46,368 bases of DNA, from NCBI GenBank assembly GCA_030830005.1, contig JAURNV010000013.1, positions 1-46,368 on the forward strand. Reading direction: 5' to 3'. The DNA is from Flavobacteriaceae bacterium (GTDB taxonomy: Bacteria > Bacteroidota > Bacteroidia > Flavobacteriales > Flavobacteriaceae). Positions within the stretch are counted from its first letter, which is position 1, and each line of letters begins with the position of its first letter. Both the position numbers and the translations under genes were made by a program. The notes under the pieces were generated by a model, which saw only the letters and a program-made list of their open reading frames with translations, was not told where the DNA came from and did not search any database. This document shows, in pieces, positions 16,732 to 26,282 of this stretch.

Positions 16732-16763
16732 CAAAGATAAAAAAGCCTATCGGGTTTTTGCAA
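16732..16763 (-). promoter_or_regulatory. Promoter of the yebC-family gene (TTG-N21-TATCTTTG)
   Basis: On the minus strand TTG (16761-16763) and TATCTTTG (16732-16739) are spaced by exactly 21 bases, an excellent match to the Bacteroidetes -33/-7 consensus. The -7 element ends 13 bases before the ATG at 16718. The spacer holds an imperfect A-rich/T-rich inverted repeat around CCtatcGG. Confidence 0.65.
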
Positions 16764-16881
16764 GTCGATAAAAAGAATACAATTCGCTAAAAAGACTTGT
16801 TGTAAAAAACTGTAGGTATAAGGGATAGCCTTGTGCTAGCGGGGGGTATTTTTTACTAAATTAACAAAAATTTAAAACCGC

Positions 16882-17712
16882 TTACCGCTGCTTGTGTACC
16901 GTTTTTAGCGTGTCCGACGCTACTTGTTCTGCAGTATAGCTAAGGTGTTTGGGTAGGGTATTGGTTTTGGGCAATACGGCTATATAGCGGTCTTGGTTGC
17001 TGGCAAACACATGCTTGTATACGGGCTTTTTTTGAAGGTGTAGTCCAGTTACAAGTTGCGCGATAAACTCATCGTGGTGAATAAGGTCTTTACTACCCAG
17101 GTGAAAAATACCCCAACGGTTGCGGTTGATGATATAGTGCAACTGTTGGGTTATAAAATACTCCGAAGTAATATTCATTACCGTATTGGGGAAAATCTCA
17201 TAGGGCTGTTGGGTGTCTATGGCGGTTTTTAGCACGTGTAATCGTGGTGAGTTAGCGCCAAAAACCATTGGTAATCGTGCTATAGTCCAACTGAAAGCTG
17301 GCATACGCAACAGTTTGTTCTCTAAGGTAATTTTAAGTTTTCCATATGCACTTTCCGAGAGGGTTTTGTCGTGCTCGTAGCTGGGGTAGTGTCGAAAACT
17401 GTCAAATACATTTGCCGAGGATAAAAAGAGCAATCGGGTGTTGTTTTTAACCGCATAGTCTATGAGCATATCATGGGCAATAAATTGTGCATCGGCCTCG
17501 CCTCGCAATGCAGATATGATAAGTGTTGGGCGCACAAAGCGCAAGATTTCAGTAGGGGAGTCCTCACGAATGTCGTAAGAGAAATAGCGTTTGTTATTTG
17601 CGTACTTTTCTTGATGACAATAGGTGGCATAGACATCCATATACGGATGCAATTCCTTAAATAAGGCGCGCCCCAAAAAGCCGCTGCCGCCCATAATCAG
17701 TACTCGAATCAT
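16882..17712 (-). CDS. RmlD-like NAD(P)-dependent sugar-nucleotide reductase (extended SDR)
   Basis: The protein (276 residues) has a Rossmann start VLIMGGSGFLGRALF with the GxxGxxG pattern, LFLSSANVFDS in the Ser region, and the catalytic pair SAYGKLK (YxxxK), as in dTDP-4-dehydrorhamnose reductase and related epimerases. No rml cluster accompanies it, so the substrate is unknown and RmlD activity itself is not claimed. Its ATG overlaps the gcvT stop by four bases, so it is expressed with gcvT. The 163 bases after it, up to the yebC start at 16718, hold the yebC promoter. I see no convincing terminator hairpin there. Confidence 0.82.
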   Translation of the reverse strand: MIRVLIMGGSGFLGRALFKELHPYMDVYATYCHQEKYANNKRYFSYDIREDSPTEILRFVRPTLIISALRGEADAQFIAHDMLIDYAVKNNTRLLFLSSANVFDSFRHYPSYEHDKTLSESAYGKLKITLENKLLRMPAFSWTIARLPMVFGANSPRLHVLKTAIDTQQPYEIFPNTVMNITSEYFITQQLHYIINRNRWGIFHLGSKDLIHHDEFIAQLVTGLHLQKKPVYKHVFASNQDRYIAVLPKTNTLPKHLSYTAEQVASDTLKTVHKQR

Positions 17713-18791
17713 GATACAAAAGGAAGGCGGGTTACGTTGGCTTTGATGTGTTTTTCTCGAATCTTCACAAAGATTTCCGTACCCACTTTGGCATTATCAC
17801 GATGCACATAGCCCATGCCAATACCCACACCCAATGAAGGCGAAGATGTCCCCGAAGTCACTTCACCAATAGTGTTTCCGCTTGCATCAACAAGTGGATA
17901 ACCTTGCCGAGGAATGCCACGTTCGATCATCGTAAAACCAATGCGCAACTGTTGAGTGCCTTCGGCTTTGTCTTTTGCAAGGAGTTTTGCCCCAACAAAA
18001 GCTTTAGAAAAATCAGTACACCATGCCAATCGGGCTGCAATTGGCGAGGTGATTTCGGTTAGCTCGTGTCCGTAAAGGCAATAGCCCATTTCGAGGCGTA
18101 GGGTATCGCGTGCTGCCAACCCAACAGGCTGTATATTAAAGGCTTCGCCTTCGGAGAGAAGCGCTTCCCACACCTGTGCGGATTGTGATGCAGGAATATA
18201 CAATTCCACACCTCCGGCTCCGGTATAGCCCGTAGTTGCTACCCAAACCTTGTCAACACCGCCAACAGCGGTTTGTACCACTGTAAAACTTTTTTGCGTA
18301 GCGGTGTCAATAGGAGTCAGTTTTTTCATTAGGTCGTGCGCCTTGGGTCCTTGTACAGCAAGGAGTACAAATTCATCTGTGGCGTTTTTGAGCGTAGCGC
18401 CAAATACTTTGTTTTGTTCGTTGAACCACTGCCAATCTTTTTCCATATTGCTGGCATTTACCACCAACATATAGGTGTGTTCTTCAATGCGGTAGATAAG
18501 CAAATCATCGACCACACCGCCAGTGGCATTGGGGATATACGCATATTGGGCGTCACCAACCGAAAGCGCTGCTACATTATTGCTTGTGGTGAATTGCAAC
18601 AGTTCAAGGGCATTTTCCCCCGAAACCAAAAACTCACCCATGTGCGAGACATCAAAAACACCCACATGCTCCCGCACACAAAGGTGTTCTGCTGTAACAC
18701 CTTTATAGGTAAGAGGCATTTCAAATCCTGCAAAGGGACCCATTTTGGCACCTAGTGCTAGGTGTTGTGCGTGTAATGGCAATAACTTCAT
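17709..18791 (-). CDS. gcvT: Glycine cleavage system T protein (aminomethyltransferase)
   Basis: GcvT transfers the methylene unit from aminomethylated H protein to tetrahydrofolate and releases ammonia. The 360-residue protein begins MKLLPLHAQHLALGAKMGPF and shows GFEMPLTYKG, VFDVSHMGEF, the conserved GYTGAGGVELYIP, LAARDTLRLEMGYCLYG and EVTSGTSSPSLGVGIGMGYV, all typical. Length is normal. The gcvH and gcvP genes are not in the window, as is common in Bacteroidetes. A perfect -7 element lies four bases before the ATG. The SDR gene follows with a four-base overlap. Confidence 0.96.
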   Translation of the reverse strand: MKLLPLHAQHLALGAKMGPFAGFEMPLTYKGVTAEHLCVREHVGVFDVSHMGEFLVSGENALELLQFTTSNNVAALSVGDAQYAYIPNATGGVVDDLLIYRIEEHTYMLVVNASNMEKDWQWFNEQNKVFGATLKNATDEFVLLAVQGPKAHDLMKKLTPIDTATQKSFTVVQTAVGGVDKVWVATTGYTGAGGVELYIPASQSAQVWEALLSEGEAFNIQPVGLAARDTLRLEMGYCLYGHELTEITSPIAARLAWCTDFSKAFVGAKLLAKDKAEGTQQLRIGFTMIERGIPRQGYPLVDASGNTIGEVTSGTSSPSLGVGIGMGYVHRDNAKVGTEIFVKIREKHIKANVTRLPFVS

Positions 18792-18795
18792 ATTT

Positions 18796-18803
18796 CAAAA
18801 GTA
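18796..18803 (-). promoter_or_regulatory. -7 element for gcvT, four bases from the start codon
   Basis: TACTTTTG on the minus strand matches TAnnTTTG exactly and is followed by AAAT and the gcvT ATG at 18791. It lies in a 47-base divergent gap shared with the aminopeptidase gene. Confidence 0.55.
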
Positions 18804-18816
18804 GCACAGTTTTGGC

Positions 18817-18824
18817 TACATTAG
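18817..18824 (+). promoter_or_regulatory. Possible -7 element for the M24 aminopeptidase gene
   Basis: TACATTAG differs from TAnnTTTG by one base and lies 14 bases before the ATG at 18839. It supports the shorter start chosen for that gene. Confidence 0.35.
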
Positions 18825-18838
18825 CGAAAAAGATATCT

Positions 18839-20446
18839 ATGTTTCGCCTCATTTTATTCACATGCTGTTGTGCAGTACTCACTGCTCAGGAACTCCCCGC
18901 AGATTATTTAACGCCAGAATTTCACGCTGATCGTAGGGCTGCCGTACGCCAGATGATGCCATCGAATAGTGTGGCTGTATTTTTTGCCAATCCCGTTCGC
19001 AATAGAGCTAACGATGTAGATTATCACTACCATCAAGATCCTAATTTTTACTACCTCACAGGGTTTAAAGAACCACACGCGGTGCTGTTGATATACAAAG
19101 ATTTACAAAATATTGATGGTGATCAAGTGAACGAAATATTGTTTGTGCAAGAGCGCAATCCACTTCGTGAACAATGGGACGGGTATCGATTAGGTGTTAA
19201 AGGGGCAAAGGATCGTTTAGGCTTCGGGACGGTGTTTTTTAATACAGAATTTGCTGATTTTAAAGCAAACTTTGAAAGTTTTGACCGGGTTCTGTTTTTT
19301 GATTTTAATGATGATATTCGAGATGATAAACGTAACGACTCCGATTTGTATTCCCTCTTAGAAAGCTTTAAAGTGAAAGCAAATTACACTGCTGATTTTT
19401 CTGCCGCACGCGCTTCATTGTATCGATATATTACTACCTCAGACGCTCAAAGCTCTGCTAATGTAGCGCAAGTCCTAGACCGTTCGCTAAGGCGTGATGT
19501 TGATTTGGCTGCAGACCCGCTTTTGTCTAACTATCAAAAAGCCATTAATGAACGCCAACGAACGGAGTTAAAACAACAAATGGCTGAACGCCTTACTAAC
19601 CTTGATACAGAGACCTTGGGAATGATTTTAGACGAATTGCGTGAAATCAAACACCTCGAAGAAGTAGAATTGCTTAAAAAGGCAATTTATATATCTGCTG
19701 TGGGGCAAGTGGAAGTTATGAAAGCTATGCATCCCAATATGTCGGAGCGTGAAATTCAAGGTATTCACGAGTTTGTATTTAAAAAATACGGGGCAGAGTA
19801 CGAAGGCTATCCATCAATTGTAGGAGGCGGACATAACGGTTGTGTGTTGCATTACATTACGAATGACAAACCCAAAGTAGGGCAAGACTTGGTGCTCATG
19901 GATTTGGGTGCCGAATATCATAACTACACCGCCGATGTAACCCGAACCATTCCTGCTGACGGAACGTTTACATCCGAACAGCGTGCAATTTATGATATCG
20001 TTTTTGAAGCACAAGAGGCAGGCATAGCTGCAGCTGTTATCGGCGCAAACATGCGTGACCCACACTACGCAGCACTTGAGGTTATTGAAAAAGGATTAAA
20101 AGCATTAAATATTATTCAAGATGCATCGGAGGTAAGGCGTTATTTTCCGCACGGTACTTCGCATTATTTAGGTCTTGATGTACACGATGCTGGTACCTAT
20201 CAGCCTTTTAGACACAACACCTTAATTACAGTAGAGCCTGGTATATATATTCCTGAAAACAGTCCTTGTGATCCAAAGTGGTGGGGGATAGCAGTGCGTA
20301 TTGAAGACGATATTTTAATTACCTATGATGGTCCTGTAAACCTATCCGCATATGCGCCACGTTCTGCAGACGAAATTCAAGAAATGATGAAACAACCTAG
20401 TGTTTTGGATAATTACCTGTTGCCTGAATTAAGCACGTTGGATTAG
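18839..20446 (+). CDS. Exported Xaa-Pro aminopeptidase (M24 family)
   Basis: The protein removes N-terminal residues before proline using a two-metal centre. I start it at 18839 because MFRLILFTCCCAVLTAQ is a clear signal peptide; the longest ORF would add 28 residues reading back over the gcvT promoter and start. The mature N-terminal AMP_N domain contains FFANPVRNRANDVDYHYHQD and FYYLTGFKEPHAV. The catalytic pita-bread domain shows LMDLGAEYHNYTADVTRTIP with both metal-binding Asp, HGTSHYLGLDVHDAG, TVEPGIYIPE and RIEDDILIT. At 535 residues it fits the exported aminopeptidase P-like group, and it probably works in the periplasm on peptides. The end overlaps convergent thrC by 18 bases. Confidence 0.92.
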   Translation: MFRLILFTCCCAVLTAQELPADYLTPEFHADRRAAVRQMMPSNSVAVFFANPVRNRANDVDYHYHQDPNFYYLTGFKEPHAVLLIYKDLQNIDGDQVNEILFVQERNPLREQWDGYRLGVKGAKDRLGFGTVFFNTEFADFKANFESFDRVLFFDFNDDIRDDKRNDSDLYSLLESFKVKANYTADFSAARASLYRYITTSDAQSSANVAQVLDRSLRRDVDLAADPLLSNYQKAINERQRTELKQQMAERLTNLDTETLGMILDELREIKHLEEVELLKKAIYISAVGQVEVMKAMHPNMSEREIQGIHEFVFKKYGAEYEGYPSIVGGGHNGCVLHYITNDKPKVGQDLVLMDLGAEYHNYTADVTRTIPADGTFTSEQRAIYDIVFEAQEAGIAAAVIGANMRDPHYAALEVIEKGLKALNIIQDASEVRRYFPHGTSHYLGLDVHDAGTYQPFRHNTLITVEPGIYIPENSPCDPKWWGIAVRIEDDILITYDGPVNLSAYAPRSADEIQEMMKQPSVLDNYLLPELSTLD

Positions 20447-21733
20447 ATAATCCTTAAAATCAGCATAGTTTTTGAGCGATGTTTTTTCAGAAGTTTTATC
20501 TAAAATATGTTGAATTTGACTTGGAATTTCAAGAGTAATTCCCAAGGTTTCCTCAACCGAATCTCGGAACTTAATGGGGTGAGCAGTTTCTAAAAATACG
20601 CCGTAGGTATTTGGTTTTTCTTTCATATAATGTTGCAGCCCCAAATAGCCAACTGCACCGTGAGGATCGGCAATGTAGTTGTAAGAATCGTGTAATTTTT
20701 TTAATGCTGCACGGGTCTGATCATCAGTAAATGCATATGATGAAAATTGTTGTTTCAAGGCATCAAAGTTGTTGTCAAATAGGTTTTGTATTCTAATAAA
20801 ATTTGAAGGATTGCCCACATCCATGGCATTTGAAATGGTTTGCTTAGATGGCAATGGTTGATAATCTTTCGTTTGTAAATAGCGTGGCACGGTATCGTTT
20901 ATATTGGTGCTCGCAACAAAATGATGAACAGGCAGCCCTAATTTTTTAGCAACAATACCCGCACATATATTTCCAAAATTCCCGCTTGGTACGGCAAACA
21001 CCAAATCCCCATTAAATCCATTTTTTAGCAGTTGTTGATAAGCAAAGAAAAAATAAACAGATTGTGGCAACCAACGCGCTACGTTAATTGAATTAGCAGA
21101 GGTCAAGTTATAAACCTTTTTTAAATCATCGTCCAAGAAAGCGGTTTTTACCATTTCTTGGCAGTCGTCAAAAACTCCGTCAATTTCAACGGCTTTAATA
21201 TTATTTCCGTTAGTAGTTAGTTGCAGTTCTTGAATTGCACTTACCTTTCCTTTTGGATATAGAATAACCACTTCTGTTCCTTCTATCCCCAAAAACCCCG
21301 AAGCTACCGCACCTCCTGTATCGCCTGATGTTGCGACCAAAACAGTAACTTTCTTGGGATTTTGCTCATTAAAATAACCAATGCAGCGTGCCATAAAACG
21401 CCCGCCAACGTCTTTAAATGCCATGGTAGGTCCATGAAATAATTCTAATGAAGCTATATTATTGTCTAGCGAAACTACAGGAAAATCAAAACACAAGGTA
21501 TCGGCTACAATTTCTTCTAATCGATCCATGGGAATAGCATCACCAACAAACTGTTTCATTACCGAAACACCAATTTCTACATGAGACTTTTGAGCTAAAT
21601 CTTTAAAGAAGGTATCTGGAAGGCGTTCTATACTACCGGGGTAATAAAGACCTCTGTCTGGGGCAAGTCCTCGAATAACAGCTTCTGAGAAGGTTGCGGT
21701 ATTGGTGTTGTCTGTTAGGCTGTAATATGTCAT
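20429..21733 (-). CDS. thrC: Threonine synthase
   Basis: ThrC converts O-phosphohomoserine to threonine with PLP. The 434-residue protein shows MTYYSLTDNTNTATFSEAVI at the start, the PLP-lysine motif AFKDVGGRFMARC, VATSGDTGGAVASGFLG, VPSGNFGNICAG and SNAMDVGNPSNF. Length and motifs fit the bacterial family. It is the last gene of thrABC; its ATG overlaps the thrB stop by four bases. Confidence 0.96.
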   Translation of the reverse strand: MTYYSLTDNTNTATFSEAVIRGLAPDRGLYYPGSIERLPDTFFKDLAQKSHVEIGVSVMKQFVGDAIPMDRLEEIVADTLCFDFPVVSLDNNIASLELFHGPTMAFKDVGGRFMARCIGYFNEQNPKKVTVLVATSGDTGGAVASGFLGIEGTEVVILYPKGKVSAIQELQLTTNGNNIKAVEIDGVFDDCQEMVKTAFLDDDLKKVYNLTSANSINVARWLPQSVYFFFAYQQLLKNGFNGDLVFAVPSGNFGNICAGIVAKKLGLPVHHFVASTNINDTVPRYLQTKDYQPLPSKQTISNAMDVGNPSNFIRIQNLFDNNFDALKQQFSSYAFTDDQTRAALKKLHDSYNYIADPHGAVGYLGLQHYMKEKPNTYGVFLETAHPIKFRDSVEETLGITLEIPSQIQHILDKTSEKTSLKNYADFKDYLIQRA

Positions 21734-22662
21734 TTTAATATTTCTAGAATACTAACTCCCGATTGTTTTATAGGGCTCACGTGAATTTCAAAAGGAATAT
21801 CAGTGTCTTTATAAACCTCTTGCATGGCTTGTGCGACCTTGTTAGCATTGGTCATACCCCTAGACAAAGCAAATACAGAAGGTCCAGAACCAGAAATGCC
21901 CGATCCTAATGCCCCTGCAGCTTTACAGGCATCTTTGATTTTTGCAAAATGCGGAATAAGGATTGCACGCGAAGGCTCAACGATTTCGTCTACTAAAGCA
22001 CGACTAAGAAGGGCATAATCTTCTTCATATAAGCTTGACACCAGCGCCCCAACATTAGCCCATTGCTTAATTGCTTTTTCAAGAGAAACACGTTGCTTAA
22101 GGACTGCCCGAGCATCTGAAGTTTTCACTTCAATTTTTGGATGAATTACTGTAGCGGCGAGTTCCAATGGCGTAGGAAGTTTACATACATCAAGGGGGTT
22201 TGTGTCTCTTACTAGTGTAAATCCGCCAAGTAGAGCAGGTGCCACGTTATCTGCGTGAGCACTACCGCACGCCAAGCGTTCACCTTCCATTGCAAAGGGG
22301 ATAAGTTCGGAGGGTGAAAATGGATTGCCCAACAAATAGTTAATTCCAGCAACAGTACCTGCAGCACTTGCTGCAGAGCTTCCGATACCACTTCCGGGCT
22401 TAATTTTTTTTTCGATTTTTATTTCGAAACCAAGCTGTGGGTTATGCGCTTCCAAAAGTGCAAGCCCAGCTACTCCAGCTACATTTTTATTTGCCTCTAA
22501 AGGTAAAACTTGCCCTTTTATAGAAGTAATGTGAATCCCTGCTTTTTCACTACGACGGATTTCCATGATATCGCCTATGTTTTCAAGGCAAAGACCCAAT
22601 ACATCAAACCCGCAAGAGATGTTTGCAATACTTGCTGGAGCGAACAGCTTTACACCATGCAT
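21730..22662 (-). CDS. thrB: Homoserine kinase
   Basis: ThrB phosphorylates homoserine. The GHMP-kinase motifs are intact: VKLFAPASIANISCGFD at the start, the ATP-binding KPGSGIGSSAASAAGT, and SGISGSGPSVFAL near the end. I choose MHGVKLFAPA (22662) as start. The longer ORF adds 11 residues that lie inside thrA, while this ATG follows the thrA stop after one base, a typical coupled junction. The result is 310 residues, normal for the family. Confidence 0.95.
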   Translation of the reverse strand: MHGVKLFAPASIANISCGFDVLGLCLENIGDIMEIRRSEKAGIHITSIKGQVLPLEANKNVAGVAGLALLEAHNPQLGFEIKIEKKIKPGSGIGSSAASAAGTVAGINYLLGNPFSPSELIPFAMEGERLACGSAHADNVAPALLGGFTLVRDTNPLDVCKLPTPLELAATVIHPKIEVKTSDARAVLKQRVSLEKAIKQWANVGALVSSLYEEDYALLSRALVDEIVEPSRAILIPHFAKIKDACKAAGALGSGISGSGPSVFALSRGMTNANKVAQAMQEVYKDTDIPFEIHVSPIKQSGVSILEILK

Positions 22663-22663
22663 A

Positions 22664-25102
22664 TTATCTTTTTCCAATTCTAATGATATCAGCAAAAATT
22701 CCAGACGCAGTTACTGCTGCACCTGCACCAGCTCCTTTAACAATGAGGGGTTGTTGGGCATACCTATCAGTGTAGAACAACACAATATTGTCACTTCCTT
22801 CAAGGTTATAAAAATCATGCCCTACGGGGATAAACTTTAAACCCACAGAAGCCTTCTCGTTTTCAAAAGTCGCAACATACTTCAGCCGTGCCTTTTCTTT
22901 TTGAGCAGAAGCATAAAGCTCATTGAAATGTTCCTTGTGCTTGTCTAGACTGTTTAAAAAATCCTCGTTTGATTGGGTTTGTAAACATTCTTGTGGTAAG
23001 AAGGATTCATTTTTAATATCAGAAAGTTCAAGTTTGTAACCACATTCTCTAGCTAAAATCAAAATTTTACGTGCAACATCAATGCCACTTAAATCAATTT
23101 TAGGATCTGGTTCAGTGTACCCCTCTTCCATCGCTTGTTCAACAACCTTACGGAATGTTGTGTTGTTGTTAAAAGAATTAAAAACAAAATTTAAACTCCC
23201 AGAAAGTACGGCCTGTATACTATGGATACGATCACCCGAGGCGATAAGGTGATTTAGTGTATCGATAATAGGTAATCCTGCACCAACGTTAGTTTCAAAC
23301 AAAAAGGGAGCGTTGTATTTGCGCGATAATCTTTTTAGGTTTTGATAATTTACCAATTCATCAGCACAAGCAATTTTATTACAGGTAACAACACCAATAT
23401 TGTTTTTTAGGTAATTGGAGTAAGTGCTTGCAATTTCGGCATTAGCAGTATTGTCTACAAAAATGGCATTACGCATATTCATGTCTTTTGTTTTCTCAAA
23501 AAACAATTCTTTGTTGGCAGCCTCTCCTTTATCTAAATGTGTTTTCCATTGGGTTAAATCAATGCCTTTAGGATCAAAAATCATTTTACGAGAGTTGGAA
23601 ATTCCAACAACAGACAAGTTAAGTTTGAAATGTTCTTTTAAGAATTCACGTTGTTGTTCAACTTGCTCTAAAAACTTACTTCCTACATTTCCAATACCAG
23701 TAACAAAAAGGTGAAGTTTTTTTGTTTGTTCTTCAAAAAAAGCTTCGTGTAATGTGTTTAAAGCTTTTTTGATGTCGTTGCTATCAATTACTGCGGTAAT
23801 ATTTTTTTCAGAAGCTCCTTGTGCAATTGCCTTTACGTTTACGTTATTATTACCTAATGCACGAAACATATTTCCACTAATTCCTTGATGATTTTTCATG
23901 TTCTCACCAACAAGAGCAACAATCGAAAGATCTTTCTCAACACGAATAGGATTCAATTTATGAGTCTCTATGTCTAAAGCAAATTCCTCATTGATGGTTT
24001 GTTCTGCAAAATCGGCTTTGCTTGCTTCAATTCCCAGGCAAATGGAGTGTTCCGATGAGGCTTGGGTAATCATAACTACATTGATATGGTGTTGTGCCAA
24101 TACAGTAAGTAGCTTTTGTGAATAGCCCGGAACTCCTATCATACCACTCCCTTCAAGAGTAAGTAGGGCTATTTCGTTAATATGGCTAATCCCTCGCACT
24201 ACAGTATCCGCTTCGGCAGCATCTGTAATTAGCGTGCCAGTATCCTCGGGTTTAAAGGTGTTTTTAATATAAACAGGAATATTCTTTTCTGTAATGGGTT
24301 GTAAGGTAGGAGGATAGATAACCTTTGCTCCAAAGTGTGAAAGTTCCATAGCCTCTTGGTAAGAGATTTCAGGTATGGATTTAGCTTGTTTTACAATAGC
24401 TGGATGCGCTGTATACATACCGCTTACATCTGTCCAAATTTCAAGAACTTCCGCCTGTACGGCACAGGCAATAATAGAAGCGGTAAGGTCAGATCCGCCG
24501 CGTCCCAAAGTAGTTACTACTCCATGAATGTTTTTGGACACAAAACCGGGAAGAACAACCACTTTGTGGGTGTTGCTTTTAAAAAACGTAACTATATTTT
24601 TATTGCTGACATCATAATCTACAAGAGATCTGCCCATTGATTGGGTAGTTACAATAAGATCTTGTGCATTTTTAGCAATAGCATCTAATCCTACTGCTTG
24701 TGCGGCATGGGCAATAATCGTGTGAGATAACAGTTCACCAAAACTAAGGAGCATGTCTAAGGTCTTTGGTGATAACTCACGAATCATATAAACTCCTTCT
24801 AAGATCGTTTCCAGTTGATTGAGCATTTGCTTGGTAGCACTTAGCACGCTACTTTGATTAGCCACTGGAACAAGTTCTTGCACTAAATTGATATGTCGCG
24901 CTTCTACCTCCTTAAGTTGATCGGTGTAAGAATTGTCTCCTTTGGCGGCTTGTTCACCTAACTGATGAAGGGCATCTGTAACTTCTCCTAGAGCTGAAAC
25001 CACTACCGCCATAGGTTTGTTTTGCTGGGTCAATATGTGGAGCACCTGCTTAATCTGTGTTGCGTTAGCAACCGAAGAACCACCAAATTTTAAAACTATC
25101 AT
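22664..25102 (-). CDS. thrA: Bifunctional aspartokinase / homoserine dehydrogenase
   Basis: This fusion catalyses the first and third steps from aspartate to homoserine. The aspartokinase part starts MIVLKFGGSSVAN and includes GRGGSDLTASI and EIWTDVSGMYTAHP. The ACT regulatory region (about 315-455) contains ALLTLEGSGMIGVPG and LSIVALVGENM, the basis for end-product control. The homoserine dehydrogenase part starts at LHLFVTGIGNVGSKFLEQ (about residue 465) and contains FETNVGAGLPIIDTL and SGSLNFVF. The start at 25102 is supported by a promoter element that lies across the longer ORF start. At 812 residues it matches E. coli ThrA in length. The 5' leader is only about 20 bases, so a peptide attenuator is unlikely. 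Confidence 0.96.
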   Translation of the reverse strand: MIVLKFGGSSVANATQIKQVLHILTQQNKPMAVVVSALGEVTDALHQLGEQAAKGDNSYTDQLKEVEARHINLVQELVPVANQSSVLSATKQMLNQLETILEGVYMIRELSPKTLDMLLSFGELLSHTIIAHAAQAVGLDAIAKNAQDLIVTTQSMGRSLVDYDVSNKNIVTFFKSNTHKVVVLPGFVSKNIHGVVTTLGRGGSDLTASIIACAVQAEVLEIWTDVSGMYTAHPAIVKQAKSIPEISYQEAMELSHFGAKVIYPPTLQPITEKNIPVYIKNTFKPEDTGTLITDAAEADTVVRGISHINEIALLTLEGSGMIGVPGYSQKLLTVLAQHHINVVMITQASSEHSICLGIEASKADFAEQTINEEFALDIETHKLNPIRVEKDLSIVALVGENMKNHQGISGNMFRALGNNNVNVKAIAQGASEKNITAVIDSNDIKKALNTLHEAFFEEQTKKLHLFVTGIGNVGSKFLEQVEQQREFLKEHFKLNLSVVGISNSRKMIFDPKGIDLTQWKTHLDKGEAANKELFFEKTKDMNMRNAIFVDNTANAEIASTYSNYLKNNIGVVTCNKIACADELVNYQNLKRLSRKYNAPFLFETNVGAGLPIIDTLNHLIASGDRIHSIQAVLSGSLNFVFNSFNNNTTFRKVVEQAMEEGYTEPDPKIDLSGIDVARKILILARECGYKLELSDIKNESFLPQECLQTQSNEDFLNSLDKHKEHFNELYASAQKEKARLKYVATFENEKASVGLKFIPVGHDFYNLEGSDNIVLFYTDRYAQQPLIVKGAGAGAAVTASGIFADIIRIGKR

Positions 25103-25126
25103 CTGTATTGTTTGAGAAAAACGAGA

Positions 25127-25134
25127 CAAAAATA
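25127..25134 (-). promoter_or_regulatory. -7 element of the thrABC operon
   Basis: TATTTTTG on the minus strand matches TAnnTTTG exactly, 24 bases before the thrA ATG at 25102. It overlaps the first codon of the longer ORF and so supports the shorter start. The rest of the 180-base gap to nadA (25103-25282) shows no hairpin or leader ORF that I can support. Confidence 0.5.
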
Positions 25135-25282
25135 ACCGATTTATACCAACTTCAGGGCATTCTCTTTATTTGTTTTTTTGAGACAGTGTTTAATCGGCTT
25201 ATTCTATTGTCCTTTAAATTCTGTAACCTATTGTTTAAAAGGTGTGGGATATTGTTATGTTTTTACGAAATTTGAAAAATAA

Positions 25283-26281
25283 TTGAAAACTACTTTGCCA
25301 CATATCGATTCAATAACACTTATAAATAAGGGATTTGTTGACGTCCCTATACCCAAAGAGGTTGATCTGATAAATGAAATAAAGCGACTTAAAAAAGAAA
25401 AAAACGCTGTTCTTTTAGCACATTATTATCAAGATAAAGCTATTCAAGACTTGGCTGATTTTCTTGGCGATAGTTTATATTTGGCAAAAGCCGCTGCTAC
25501 AGTTGATGCAGATGTTATCGTTTTTGCGGGAGTTCATTTTATGGCAGAAACAGCTAAAATTATAAATCCAACAAAAAAAGTATTGCTTCCAGATTTAAAA
25601 GCGGGCTGTTCATTAGCCGACTCATGTCCACCATCAGATTTTTCAGCTTTTAAAGCATTGCATCCAGAAGCTATAGTTGTTACATATATCAACTGTTCAG
25701 CCGAGATCAAAGCCCTGAGCGATATTGTATGTACATCGAGCAATGCGGTAAAAATAATAGAGAGCATTCCTAAGGGTAAGCCCATTATTTTTGCTCCAGA
25801 TAAAAATTTAGGACGTTATCTAATTAAAGAGACAGGCAGAGACATGATTTTATGGGACGGTTCTTGTATTGTCCACGAAGCATTTTCTTTTGATAAAATT
25901 ATTCAATTGGCACAAGAAAACCCGACTGCCAAATTTATTGCGCATCCAGAAAGCGAGTCGCAAGTCTTAGATATCGCACATTATGTTGGAAGCACATCGG
26001 GCTTATTAAACTTTGTCCAACAGGACAGTGCCCAGAAGTTTATTGTAGCTACAGAAGCGGGAATTTTACATGAAATGAAAAAGAAAGCACCTCAAAAAAC
26101 ATTTATTCCTGCGCCAGTTAATGATGATACTTGTGCTTGTAGTGAGTGTGCATTTATGAAGCTCAACACCCTTGAAAAATTATATAATTGCTTGTTGTAT
26201 GAACTCCCCGAAATCAAACTTGACCCAGTACTTATGAATGCTGCTAAAGCTCCTATAGACCGCATGCTAGAATTATCTTGA
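25283..26281 (+). CDS. nadA: Quinolinate synthase
   Basis: NadA condenses iminoaspartate with dihydroxyacetone phosphate to quinolinate, using a [4Fe-4S] cluster. The 332-residue protein shows [62 protein letters not shown] and [10 protein letters not shown]; cysteines for the cluster are in place. The start is a TTG immediately after an in-frame TAA, and no ATG lies before the conserved core, so TTG is the likely start. nadB begins one base after the stop. Confidence 0.95.
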   Translation: MKTTLPHIDSITLINKGFVDVPIPKEVDLINEIKRLKKEKNAVLLAHYYQDKAIQDLADFLGDSLYLAKAAATVDADVIVFAGVHFMAETAKIINPTKKVLLPDLKAGCSLADSCPPSDFSAFKALHPEAIVVTYINCSAEIKALSDIVCTSSNAVKIIESIPKGKPIIFAPDKNLGRYLIKETGRDMILWDGSCIVHEAFSFDKIIQLAQENPTAKFIAHPESESQVLDIAHYVGSTSGLLNFVQQDSAQKFIVATEAGILHEMKKKAPQKTFIPAPVNDDTCACSECAFMKLNTLEKLYNCLLYELPEIKLDPVLMNAAKAPIDRMLELS

Positions 26282-26282
26282 T

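Noticed and set aside
16739-16758. A-rich/T-rich inverted repeat in the yebC promoter spacer as an operator
   Set aside because: A central G-G mismatch and low complexity make it likely to arise by chance in AT-rich DNA.
16882-17712. Calling the SDR gene rmlD and inferring a rhamnose pathway
   Set aside because: No other rml or sugar-nucleotide gene is nearby, and the SDR motifs do not fix the substrate.
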